DNA of 46,144 nucleotides from Candidatus Omnitrophota bacterium (GTDB lineage Bacteria > Omnitrophota > Gorgyraeia > 2-01-FULL-45-10): assembly GCA_017993955.1 (NCBI GenBank), contig JAGOLR010000008.1, positions 1 through 46,144 on the forward strand, in the 5' to 3' direction. Below the pieces are notes generated by a model. The model ran no database searches, was not told the DNA's origin, and worked only from the letters and a program-made list of their open reading frames with translations. Shown here one piece after another: positions 33,880-41,041 of the stretch (the first letter of the stretch is position 1; every line of letters begins with the position of its first letter). The position numbers and the translations under genes are program-made.

Positions 33880-34884
33880 ATGAGTAAAAAAGTCAATGTA
33901 GCGGTAATGGGCGCGACAGGCGCGGTAGGTACTTGTTTCCTGAATATACTGGAACAGAGAAAGTTCCCGATAAATAACATAAAACTGCTTGCGTCAGAGA
34001 GATCTGCCGGCAAGAAATTGAAATTTAACGGTTCGATTTACCCCGTAGAGGTCCTGACGCACGATTCTTTCAAGGGCATAGATATCGTGCTGGCATCTGC
34101 CGGGGCTTCGCGCAGTCTCGAATTCCTTCCAAGTGCCGTAAAGGCCGGCGCGGTCTGCGTCGATAACTCCAGCGCTTTCAGGATGGAAAAAGATGTGCCG
34201 CTTGTGGTCCCGGAAGTAAATCCGGAGATGATAAAAAAACATAAAGGTATAATAGCCAATCCCAACTGTTCTACCATACAGATGGTCGTGGCTCTTTGGC
34301 CTATACACAAAGCGGCAAAGATAAAAAGAATAGTCGTCACGACATTTCAGTCCGTATCCGGCGCTGGACAATCTAAGATCCTGGAACTGGAATCGCAGGT
34401 TAAGGAATTCTCGGCAGGGAAGAAACCGACCATAAAAGAGTTCCCTCACCAGATAGCTTTCAATCTCATACCCCAGATCGATGTATTCCTGGAGAATAAG
34501 TATACTAAAGAAGAGATGAAGATGGTCAACGAGACCCGCAAGATAATGGGGGACCAGTCTATAATGGTCAATGCCACTTGTATACGCGTGCCGGTCTTCT
34601 ATGCCCATTCCGAAAGCGTCAATATAGAGACCGAAAAGCATATTACCCATGACGAAGTTCGTAAGCTTCTCTCTAATGCTCCCGGCGTGAAATTGGTAGA
34701 TGAACCCGAGAAGAAAGTCTATCCCATGCCTATCGATGCAGAGGGCAAAGACGATACGCTCGTCGGCAGGATACGCCAGGATGAGTCCGTGGCTAACGGC
34801 ATTTCGATGTGGGTAGTCGCAGACAACATCCGCAAAGGCGCCGCCCTCAACGCCATCCAGATAGCTGAAGAGTTGGTGAAATGA
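33880..34884 (+). CDS. asd: Aspartate-semialdehyde dehydrogenase
   Basis: 334 residues. NADP-binding VAVMGATGAVGTCFL at the N-terminus, active-site cysteine C130 in NPNCSTIQM, and SVSGAGQSKILELESQ. The later substrate-binding residues lie around VNATCIRVPVFYAHSE. It makes aspartate semialdehyde for lysine, threonine and methionine. CGGAG precedes the ATG. The last bases of the gene, including the stop, form the start of the outer stem of module C. Confidence 0.95.
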   Translation: MSKKVNVAVMGATGAVGTCFLNILEQRKFPINNIKLLASERSAGKKLKFNGSIYPVEVLTHDSFKGIDIVLASAGASRSLEFLPSAVKAGAVCVDNSSAFRMEKDVPLVVPEVNPEMIKKHKGIIANPNCSTIQMVVALWPIHKAAKIKRIVVTTFQSVSGAGQSKILELESQVKEFSAGKKPTIKEFPHQIAFNLIPQIDVFLENKYTKEEMKMVNETRKIMGDQSIMVNATCIRVPVFYAHSESVNIETEKHITHDEVRKLLSNAPGVKLVDEPEKKVYPMPIDAEGKDDTLVGRIRQDESVANGISMWVVADNIRKGAALNAIQIAEELVK

Positions 34885-35052
34885 AATTTTCGACCCGGAG
34901 ATGTCCCCTCTCCGGGTCAGTATCTCCGGGGGACTTGAAATTTCCAAAGGAAATTTCACTTCGTAAATCCAAATTTTTCTTTGTAAAAATTCGGATTTAA
35001 GACCCCCGTCAATACTGACCCGTCGGGGGCCCCAGCAAAAGTCGAAAATTTC
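34883..35052 (+). repeat. Structured multi-stem module, copy C
   Basis: Outer stem GAAATTTTCGAC (34883-34894, overlapping the asd stop) with GTCGAAAATTTC (35041-35052). Then CGGGTCAGTAT (34913-34923) pairs with ATACTGACCCG (35012-35022) and CGGGGG (34927-34932) with CCCCCG (35003-35008). Hairpins: TGAAATTTCC (34936-34958) and AAATCCAAATTTTT (34965-34998, one mismatch), flanked by CTTCGT and AAGACCCCC. Same plan as copies A and B with different stem bases. Confidence 0.82.
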
Positions 35053-35075
35053 CAGGATGACGATGGAATTTTTCA

Positions 35076-35148
35076 CCAATGTTGCCAGGTGGTCACCTTT
35101 GGCCGCTTGGAGCGACTGGCGGCCAAAAAGTAACCGCCTATCGATTGG
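35076..35148 (+). repeat. Three-tier hairpin between modules C and E
   Basis: CCAAT (35076-35080) with ATTGG (35144-35148), GGTGGT (35088-35093) with ACCGCC (35133-35138), and TTTGGCCGC (35098-35106) with GCGGCCAAA (35119-35127). I found no counterpart in the B-D element. Confidence 0.6.
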
Positions 35149-35164
35149 TATCGAAAAATAATAT

Positions 35165-35329
35165 AAAATTTCGGGTGACACTACCGAGGCTTTTGTCGCA
35201 TAGGGGCTCTACGGCGCTGGAGGGGACACGACCGGATCGGTAGTCCTAATATAGTGTTGATATACGCCTCGAGGCCGTTGAAAGCCCCTATAGAACAAAA
35301 GACGAGGTAGTGGCAGGACCCGAAATTTT
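35165..35329 (+). repeat. Second-type long-stem element, copy E
   Basis: 12-bp stem AAAATTTCGGGT (35165-35176) with ACCCGAAATTTT (35318-35329), internal loop GA / GCAGG identical to copy D. Then CACTACC with GGTAGTG (35306-35312), CTTTTGT with ACAAAAG (35295-35301) and ATAGGGGCT (35200-35208) with AGCCCCTAT (35283-35291). Together with modules C and the middle hairpin it occupies the 489-base gap between asd and truA, where no ORF is credible. Confidence 0.8.
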
Positions 35330-35373
35330 AATGCCAAGGTACCGACTTTGTGAAAGTCGGCGGTAAAAAATTT

Positions 35374-36108
35374 ATGCGGAATATTAAGCTGACGCTGCAA
35401 TACGACGGGACGCGGTATGCGGGCTGGCAGATGCAGAAAAACGCCACCTCGATACAGGAACTTGTAGAAAGCGCCGTTGCCAGGATCACCGGAGCTAAGA
35501 CACATGTGACCGCGTCAGGCCGTACCGACGCGGGCGTCCACGCCAGGGCCCAGGTAGCGAACTTCAAGACCAGACATCCTATACCTACCCAGCGCTTGCA
35601 GATGGCATTGAATAGCGCGTTGCCAAAGGACATAGTAGTAACTAATGTTGAGGAAGTGACCCCGAGTTTCAATGCGCAGCACAGCGCGAAATCCAAGATA
35701 TATCGCTACGCGATAGTGAACAATAATTTCATCGATCCTTTTATACGCCGGTTTGCGGCAAAAGTTTTTTTTAAGTTGGACTTAAATCGCATGCGTCGCT
35801 CGGCGCGCTATCTTATCGGCAAACATAACTTCAAGGCATTTCAGGCGGTCGATTATCATGAGAGGACTTCAGTGCGGACCATAAAAAGTATCAGTATAAA
35901 AAAAGACGGTGACATAATATCTATCGATATGGAAGCCGACGGTTTTTTGTATAATATGGCAAGGAATATCGCCGGAACGCTTGTAGAGATAGGCAGGGGC
36001 AAATTCCCGGAAACCAGGATCAAGGAACTGCTCAAGACCGGTAAACGCAATGCATGCGGGCCTACAATGCCGGCGAGAGGTCTTTGCCTGATGAAGGTGA
36101 AATATTAG
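35374..36108 (+). CDS. truA: tRNA pseudouridine(38-40) synthase
   Basis: 244 residues from the ATG at 35374. N-terminal LTLQYDGTRYAGWQMQ, catalytic D52 in ASGRTDAGVHARAQV, and FNAQHSAKSKIYRY. The C-terminal FLYNMARNIAGTLVEIG is also typical. It modifies uridines 38-40 in the anticodon arm of tRNAs. A GTG at 35350 is in frame but lies in a small CCGACTT hairpin. The downstream HAD gene starts directly after its stop. Confidence 0.95.
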   Translation: MRNIKLTLQYDGTRYAGWQMQKNATSIQELVESAVARITGAKTHVTASGRTDAGVHARAQVANFKTRHPIPTQRLQMALNSALPKDIVVTNVEEVTPSFNAQHSAKSKIYRYAIVNNNFIDPFIRRFAAKVFFKLDLNRMRRSARYLIGKHNFKAFQAVDYHERTSVRTIKSISIKKDGDIISIDMEADGFLYNMARNIAGTLVEIGRGKFPETRIKELLKTGKRNACGPTMPARGLCLMKVKY

Positions 36109-36720
36109 ATGAAAAAAAATTATGATGTGATCGTATTCGATCTGGGTAATACGCTTATCAGGTTTGACCACAGGATAGCGGCCAGGAAACTTTCCGGACG
36201 TTTCGGGCTAGATCCAAAAAAGATATACGATGCCTTTTTTGATTCCGAAATAACTAGGGCTTTCGAGAAGGGCGAGATCTCTCCCAGGGAATTCCACCGT
36301 AAGGCCGAAGCCCTGCTCGGTTTTAAACTCCCTTACAGGGAATTCGTGAATATATGGAACGATATATTCTGGGAAGACGAACATGCCTGCGACATCGCCA
36401 GGAGATTGAAAAAGGATTACAAGGTATTTCTGCTTTCAAACGTGAACAGGCTGCATTTCGAGTTTATAACAAAAAAATTTGATATTATGAAGATATTCGA
36501 TGAGATAGTGGCGTCTTTTGCCGTAGGCGCTATGAAACCCGACCGTAAGATATATGACCATGTTGTAAAACGAGCTGGATGCGACAAGTCCAAGATACTT
36601 TATGTCGATGACAGGGAGGACCTTATAAAGGCGGCAAGGTCGCTCGGCATCGATTCGATAAAATTTGAAGGCGCCGAAAAGTTAAGAGAAATTATGCGGG
36701 AAATCGGCATTTTAGGTTAA
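36109..36720 (+). CDS. HAD-like hydrolase (YihX-like motif I)
   Basis: 203 residues. Motif I is VFDLGNTLIRF: the nucleophile Asp is present, but the usual second Asp is replaced by Gly, as in YihX-like members. LLSNVNRLHFEF (motif II) and MKPDRKIYDHV...ILYVDDREDLIKAARSLG (motifs III/IV) follow. Substrate unknown; phosphosugar or nucleotide phosphatase activity is possible. The ATG follows the truA stop with no gap. Confidence 0.83.
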   Translation: MKKNYDVIVFDLGNTLIRFDHRIAARKLSGRFGLDPKKIYDAFFDSEITRAFEKGEISPREFHRKAEALLGFKLPYREFVNIWNDIFWEDEHACDIARRLKKDYKVFLLSNVNRLHFEFITKKFDIMKIFDEIVASFAVGAMKPDRKIYDHVVKRAGCDKSKILYVDDREDLIKAARSLGIDSIKFEGAEKLREIMREIGILG

Positions 36721-36739
36721 ATATTTTTTATTTTTTAGA

Positions 36740-36768
36740 TTGACAATAAATTGATGTCATGATAACAT
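36740..36768 (+). promoter_or_regulatory. Promoter of rplM-rpsI
   Basis: TTGACA (36740-36745), 17-base spacer, TAACAT (36763-36768). Perfect -35, four of six at -10. Predicted start near 36775. Confidence 0.7.
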
Positions 36769-36772
36769 TACT

Positions 36773-36860
36773 TGCCTATATAAATAGGCATTTTTTATCC
36801 GCCTTCCTGTGCCTGTGTGATCAGCGAAGATAGCGTATGGCGGATTTTTAATTTATAGGA
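36773..36860 (+). promoter_or_regulatory. Hairpin leader of rplM (possible L13 autoregulation or attenuator)
   Basis: First hairpin TGCCTAT (36773-36779) with ATAGGCA (36784-36790) and a TTTTTT run, which looks like an intrinsic terminator at the very 5' end of the transcript or for the upstream HAD gene. Second stem ATCCGCC (36797-36803) with GGCGGAT (36839-36845), also followed by a T-rich run, then AGGAG at 36857-36861 and the rplM ATG. Confidence 0.55.
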
Positions 36861-36874
36861 GCCTTAAGAACGAT

Positions 36875-37306
36875 ATGAAGACCTTTATAGCTAAAGAAAA
36901 AGACCTCAAGAAAGCCTGGTATATAGTCGACGCCAAGGACAAGGTCCTCGGACGGCTTGCTACCAAGGTGGCTACCATTCTGATCGGCAAGCACAAGACC
37001 ACTTACTCTCCGCATCAGGATTCCGGCGACGAAGTCATAGTCATAAATGCCCGGAAGATAAAGGTTACCGGAAACAAGATGGCCTCTAAGACTTATAAGC
37101 GTTATTCCGCTTATCCGGGAGGTCTTAAAGAAGAGAGCATGGCCAAGGTGATGGAGAAGAAGCCGGAACAGGTTATAATACACGCGGTGCACGGCATGTT
37201 GCCCAAAAATAAATTAGGAGCGAAACTCCTTAAAAAACTGAAAGTTTATCCTGATGACAAGCATCCGCATCAGGCCCAGAAACCGGTAGAACTTAAAATA
37301 GCATAA
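36875..37306 (+). CDS. rplM: Ribosomal protein L13
   Basis: 143 residues, normal for L13. Signatures: WYIVDAKDKVLGRLATKVA, IVINARKIKVTGNK, KTYKRYSAYPGGLK and VHGMLPKNKLG. It binds 23S rRNA in the large subunit. AGGAG stands 13 bases before the ATG. rpsI follows after 14 bases, the usual pair in bacteria. The leader hairpins suggest autogenous control. Confidence 0.97.
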   Translation: MKTFIAKEKDLKKAWYIVDAKDKVLGRLATKVATILIGKHKTTYSPHQDSGDEVIVINARKIKVTGNKMASKTYKRYSAYPGGLKEESMAKVMEKKPEQVIIHAVHGMLPKNKLGAKLLKKLKVYPDDKHPHQAQKPVELKIA

Positions 37307-37320
37307 CGAGGAAATAAATA

Positions 37321-37716
37321 ATGAAAGAGACAGCACAATACGCCGCAACCGGAAGACGGAAGAATTCCATAGCGAGGGTACGACTTGTTGCCGGAGACGG
37401 CAAGATCACAGTAAACGGCAGGCCGTTCGAAGCCTACTTCCCGCGTGAGTCCAATCGTCTCATTATAATGCAGCCCTTGGAACTCGTTAAGATGGAGTCG
37501 AAGTTCAACATATTCATCAATGTTTGCGGAGGCGGGCTAACCGGTCAGGCCGGTGCGGTCAAACTTGCGATAGCGCGCGCATTGAATAATTACGATGCAA
37601 GCCTAAGGTCTTCTCTTAAGAAGGCCAAGTTCCTCGTCCGTGACGCCAGGAAAAGAGAGCGCAAGAAGTACGGCCGGAAGAGAGCCAGAAGGAGATTCCA
37701 GTACACGAAGCGTTAA
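37321..37716 (+). CDS. rpsI: Ribosomal protein S9
   Basis: 131 residues. YAATGRRKNSIARVRL at the N-terminus, GGGLTGQAGAVKLAIARAL, and the basic C-terminal tail RKKYGRKRARRRFQYTKR, which reaches the ribosomal P site. GAGGAA site before the ATG. It ends just before a strong terminator. Confidence 0.97.
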   Translation: MKETAQYAATGRRKNSIARVRLVAGDGKITVNGRPFEAYFPRESNRLIIMQPLELVKMESKFNIFINVCGGGLTGQAGAVKLAIARALNNYDASLRSSLKKAKFLVRDARKRERKKYGRKRARRRFQYTKR

Positions 37717-37730
37717 TAATATAGCGGCAT

Positions 37731-37796
37731 AAATTAAAAAGCCTATCTGGTCAACTCCGACGGACATTTAAGTTGACATGATAGGTTTTTTAATTT
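37731..37796 (+). terminator. Strong intrinsic terminator after rpsI (bidirectional by sequence)
   Basis: AAATTAAAAAGCCTATC (37731-37747) pairs with GATAGGTTTTTTAATTT (37780-37796), 17 pairs with one G-U. An inner TCAACT / AGTTGA stem is also present, and the T-run lies in the 3' arm. Confidence 0.88.
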
Positions 37797-37851
37797 AACA
37801 TATAACGATATTGAATATATTAAGACATAATATATCCTAAAGGAGCATGTG

Positions 37852-38865
37852 ATGGTAAAAGTAGGCGTGGTAGGCGCGACAGGTTATGCCGGGGAAGAAG
37901 TGATCAAGATACTGATGAACCACAGCGGGGTTAAGATATCTAGCCTGCAGGCGGTTATCGATAAGGAGGAGCCGTTTTCCAGCATATTCCCGTATTTTAA
38001 AGGCAAGGTAGACATCATGTGCAGGAAGCCGGATCCGGACGCTATGGCTAAAGAGGTAGATCTGGTATTTCTGGGTCTGCCTCATAAAGTGTCGATGGAT
38101 GTTGTCCCGGCTTTTATCAAGGCGCAGAAGACCGTAATAGACTTGAGCGCCGATTACAGGCTTACTCCCGAGCTTTACCTAAAGTGGTATGGCGTATCGC
38201 ATAAAGACGTATCTAATCTTCCACAGGCCGTATACGGGTTGCCCGAACTCTATAAGGATGAGGTGAAGACCGCAAAGTTGATTGCAAATCCCGGTTGTTA
38301 TCCCACAAGCGTTATACTTGGCATGGCGCCGGCGGTCAAAGGCAAATATGTACGTACCGATACTTTAATAGCCGATTCAAAGAGCGGTGTAAGCGGCGCC
38401 GGGCGGAAGGCCGATCTGGCTTTGTCTTTCTGCGAAGTCAACGAGAATCTTAAGGCCTATAAGGCCAACGAGCACCAGCACAAGCCGGAGATAAATCTGA
38501 TACTCTCGAAGGTAGCCGGTTCCGATATAGACGTGGTATTTACGCCTCATCTTATACCCATGAACCGCGGGATACTTTCCACCATATATATGAAACTTTC
38601 CAAGCCGATAGATACCAAAGGCATCGTCGGGGTATACAAGGATTTTTATAAGGATAAGCCGTTTGTCCGAGTGTCGGATGAGGGCAAGTTGCCGCAGATA
38701 CGCGATATAGTGGGTACAAACTATTGCGATATAGGGCTTAAGGCCACCGGCGATACCCTTATAGTGGTGTCGTGCATAGACAATCTGAAGAAAGGCGCGG
38801 CAGGCCAGGCCGTGCAGAATATGAATATAATCTGCGGCTTCCCCGAGACGGAAGGGTTGATGTAG
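37852..38865 (+). CDS. argC: N-acetyl-gamma-glutamyl-phosphate reductase
   Basis: 337 residues from the ATG at 37852, with AAAGGAG 6 bases before it (a GTG directly upstream is also in frame). NADP-binding VGVVGATGYAGEEV, active-site cysteine in ANPGCYPTSV, and the C-terminal GTNYCDIG. Third step of arginine synthesis. It heads the arg cluster. Its TAG stop is the first unit of a TAGCGNN array. Confidence 0.95.
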   Translation: MVKVGVVGATGYAGEEVIKILMNHSGVKISSLQAVIDKEEPFSSIFPYFKGKVDIMCRKPDPDAMAKEVDLVFLGLPHKVSMDVVPAFIKAQKTVIDLSADYRLTPELYLKWYGVSHKDVSNLPQAVYGLPELYKDEVKTAKLIANPGCYPTSVILGMAPAVKGKYVRTDTLIADSKSGVSGAGRKADLALSFCEVNENLKAYKANEHQHKPEINLILSKVAGSDIDVVFTPHLIPMNRGILSTIYMKLSKPIDTKGIVGVYKDFYKDKPFVRVSDEGKLPQIRDIVGTNYCDIGLKATGDTLIVVSCIDNLKKGAAGQAVQNMNIICGFPETEGLM

Positions 38866-38901
38866 CGTTTAGCGGTTAGAGCATAGCGATTAGCGGATAG
38901 G
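38863..38901. repeat. Heptamer array (TAGCGNN type) starting at the argC stop
   Basis: Five units TAGCGTT, TAGCGGT, TAGAGCA, TAGCGAT, TAGCGGA and a partial TAGG. The argC stop codon is the first three bases of unit 1. Confidence 0.75.
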
Positions 38902-38909
38902 AAAGAAAA

Positions 38910-39188
38910 ATGATAATAGTCAATGGCGGAGTTACGGCGGCTAAAGGTTTTCTGGCAAATGGCGTGAAGGCCGGAATTAAGAAGTCCGGGAAAAAGGATC
39001 TCGCCCTTATATATTCAGAAGTTCCCGCCGTTGCGGCGGCCAGCTTCACAACAAAAGGGTTAAGGGCTCCCCCGGGGAAGTTTACCTGGCGGAATGGGCG
39101 TAATGGCGCCCACCGGGCCGTCATAGTAAATAGGGGAAAGGCAATTGGCGCAACGGGAAGAGGGGGGATCGTGACGCCATGGATATGA
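38910..39188 (+). CDS. argJ: ArgJ, N-terminal fragment (frameshifted from the next feature)
   Basis: 92 codons. MIIVNGGVTAAKGFLANGVK and YSEVPAVAAASFTTKGLRAPP are the N-terminal ArgJ pattern. The conserved NSGNANxATG core then appears as NRGKAIGATG, and the frame ends at a TGA at 39186. Continuity with the following frame is restored by one extra base in the GGGGGG run at 39158-39163: the next frame reads GDRDAMDMTELAA just upstream of its first ATG, the expected ArgJ sequence. Several substitutions towards G in the last ~120 bases hit normally invariant positions. I read this as a sequence or assembly error, or a very recent mutation, in one original argJ. Confidence 0.85.
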   Translation: MIIVNGGVTAAKGFLANGVKAGIKKSGKKDLALIYSEVPAVAAASFTTKGLRAPPGKFTWRNGRNGAHRAVIVNRGKAIGATGRGGIVTPWI

Positions 39189-40129
39189 CGGAACTTGCCG
39201 CTGCCGGTCTCGGGCTTACAGGGAAAGAGGTTCTGGTCGCCTCAACCGGTATAATCGGCAGGCCTCTGCCTGTAGATAATATACGGTCGAATATGGTTAA
39301 GCTAATAGGCGGACTTTCCGAAAAAGCAGGCGGCTTATTTGCCGAAACCATAATGACTACCGACACGGTAAAAAAAGAGTTCGCCGTAAAGTTGAGGCTC
39401 GGGGATTCGGTGGTAACCATAGGCGGGGCGTGTAAAGGCGTTGGGATGATCCATCCTGTCATGCGTGTTGAACGGCATGCGACTATGCTTTGTTTTATAA
39501 CCACGGACGCTGCGATATCAAAAAAAATACTCGAATCCGCCCTGGAGGAATCGATAACCGACTCTTTTAACATGGTTTCGGTAGATGGCGATATGAGCAC
39601 AAACGATACATGTTTTGTAATTGCCAACGGTCTGGCCGGGAACAGGCGCATAACTTCTAAAGCTTCTCCGCACTATAAAAAGTTTGTCCAGGCTTTGACC
39701 TTGATGGCTTCGGAGCTGGCTAAGATGCTTGCCAGAGACGGAGAGGGGGCTACTAAATTTGTCGCCATAGAAGTGTGCGGCGCAAAGAATAAGCCGGATG
39801 CAGTCTCGATAGCCAGAAAGATATCAACGTCAAATCTTTTAAAATGCTGTATATTCGGTCAAGACCCCAACTGGGGCAGGGTAGCGGCTGCCGCGGGCGC
39901 AAGCGGGGTCGAGTTTGACCCGGATCGGGCTGATATATATCTTGGCGGGGTAAAGGTTTTGTCTAACGGCGGCAGCATACCGTACAATAAGGAAAAAGTC
40001 GCGAAATTATTTCGCGGGAAGGATATATCTATAAGACTTGACCTTAAGGCGGGTAGAGGTAAAGCGACCGCTTGGACATGCGATTTTTCTAAAGAGTATG
40101 TGGCGATAAACTCAGAATACAGCACATAG
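39179..40129 (+). CDS. argJ: ArgJ (glutamate N-acetyltransferase), main part after frameshift
   Basis: 316 codons from the apparent ATG at 39179; in the intact gene this is an internal Met. Segments VLVASTGIIGRPLP, the autoproteolysis site HATMLCFITTDA (Thr nucleophile) and DPNWGRVAAAAGASGVEFD are clear. The enzyme recycles acetyl groups between N-acetylornithine and glutamate in the arginine pathway and is self-cleaved into two chains. Oddly, five extra residues (RVERH) stand between the usual HPxM and ATML, right at the cleavage site; see findings. It would be a complete protein of about 406 residues with the fragment upstream. Confidence 0.9.
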   Translation: MDMTELAAAGLGLTGKEVLVASTGIIGRPLPVDNIRSNMVKLIGGLSEKAGGLFAETIMTTDTVKKEFAVKLRLGDSVVTIGGACKGVGMIHPVMRVERHATMLCFITTDAAISKKILESALEESITDSFNMVSVDGDMSTNDTCFVIANGLAGNRRITSKASPHYKKFVQALTLMASELAKMLARDGEGATKFVAIEVCGAKNKPDAVSIARKISTSNLLKCCIFGQDPNWGRVAAAAGASGVEFDPDRADIYLGGVKVLSNGGSIPYNKEKVAKLFRGKDISIRLDLKAGRGKATAWTCDFSKEYVAINSEYST

Positions 40130-40133
40130 TGCA

Positions 40134-40168
40134 GGGCCGTGAGCTTTGGGCTATGGGCTGTGAGCTAA
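40134..40168. repeat. Heptamer array (GGGCTNN type) between argJ and argB
   Basis: Units GGGCCGT, GAGCTTT, GGGCTAT, GGGCTGT, GAGCTAA, starting 5 bases after the argJ stop. Confidence 0.72.
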
Positions 40169-40178
40169 AAGAGATCTT

Positions 40179-41033
40179 ATGAAAGAAGCGATACGTAAAA
40201 GCAAAGTTTTGATCGAGGCGCTGCCTTACATAAAGAAATTTTACGAGAAGGTAGTGGTTATAAAATACGGTGGATCTGCCGTAGATGAATCAGGTATAGA
40301 GAAGAGCATCCTCGAGGATATAATGTTCATGAACTACGCAGGCATGAGGCCCATAGTAGTGCACGGAGGCGGCCCTTTTATTTCCAAGATGATGAAGAAG
40401 GCCGGCATAGAGCCAAAATTCATAAACGGACGAAGATATACCGATACCCATACCGTAAATATCATAGACAAGGCATTAAGGATAATAAACCGCAAGATAG
40501 TCTCCGGGCTTAAAGATATGGGCGCCAGAGCTTTCGGCATGAGCGGCCGGGAGAATGATATGATCAGGGTTAAAAAAATGAAGCTCGGTTACGACCTTGG
40601 TTATGTGGGGGAGGTGACTTCCGTCGATACCACAGTTATACGGCGCCTTATAAAAGATAGTATAATCCCGATAGTCTATCCTTTGGGAATCGGCAGGGAC
40701 GGAAACATATATAACGTTAATGCGGATGACGTTGCCTGCGAGATCGCTAAGGCCCTAAATGCTGAAAAATTTGTACTTTTGACGAATGTGCCTGGCATAA
40801 TGAAAGATAAGAATGACCCGTCGACTCTTTATAACACATTGAAGGTTGCGGAAGTGGAGCGGTTAATAAAGAGCAAAGTGATAAATGCCGGGATGATACC
40901 TAAGTCAGAAGCCTGTATAAGGGTTGTTAAGGGTGGCGTAAAGAAGGCTCATATCCTGGACGCATCCATACCGCACGCGCTTCTTTTGGAAATATTTACC
41001 GATAAAGGTGTCGGTACAGAAATAGTAAGATAG
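40179..41033 (+). CDS. argB: Acetylglutamate kinase
   Basis: 284 residues. Substrate loops VVIKYGGSAVDE and PIVVHGGGPFISKMMKK, then NGRRYTD, and the C-terminal INAGMIPKSEACI. It phosphorylates N-acetylglutamate, the committed and usually arginine-inhibited step. The N-terminal helix (KSKVLIEALPYIKKFYEK) is of the type that mediates hexamers in arginine-sensitive enzymes. The gene starts 10 bases after a heptamer array, and argD follows after 8 bases. Confidence 0.95.
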   Translation: MKEAIRKSKVLIEALPYIKKFYEKVVVIKYGGSAVDESGIEKSILEDIMFMNYAGMRPIVVHGGGPFISKMMKKAGIEPKFINGRRYTDTHTVNIIDKALRIINRKIVSGLKDMGARAFGMSGRENDMIRVKKMKLGYDLGYVGEVTSVDTTVIRRLIKDSIIPIVYPLGIGRDGNIYNVNADDVACEIAKALNAEKFVLLTNVPGIMKDKNDPSTLYNTLKVAEVERLIKSKVINAGMIPKSEACIRVVKGGVKKAHILDASIPHALLLEIFTDKGVGTEIVR

Positions 41034-41041
41034 GAGAGAAG

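Noticed and set aside
1966-35052. Modules A, B and C as ordinary intrinsic terminators
   Set aside because: No T-run follows the outer stem, the fold is far more complex than a terminator hairpin, and junction bases are conserved between copies. A role in 3'-end formation is still possible.
33994-35181. Long open frame on the - strand (395 codons)
   Set aside because: It is antisense to the clear asd gene and runs into the structured element; the protein has no recognisable family and the frame follows from codon bias on the + strand.
39150-39190. Programmed ribosomal frameshift in argJ
   Set aside because: The G-run could allow slippage, but ArgJ is not known to use it, and the neighbouring substitutions at invariant residues favour a sequence error.
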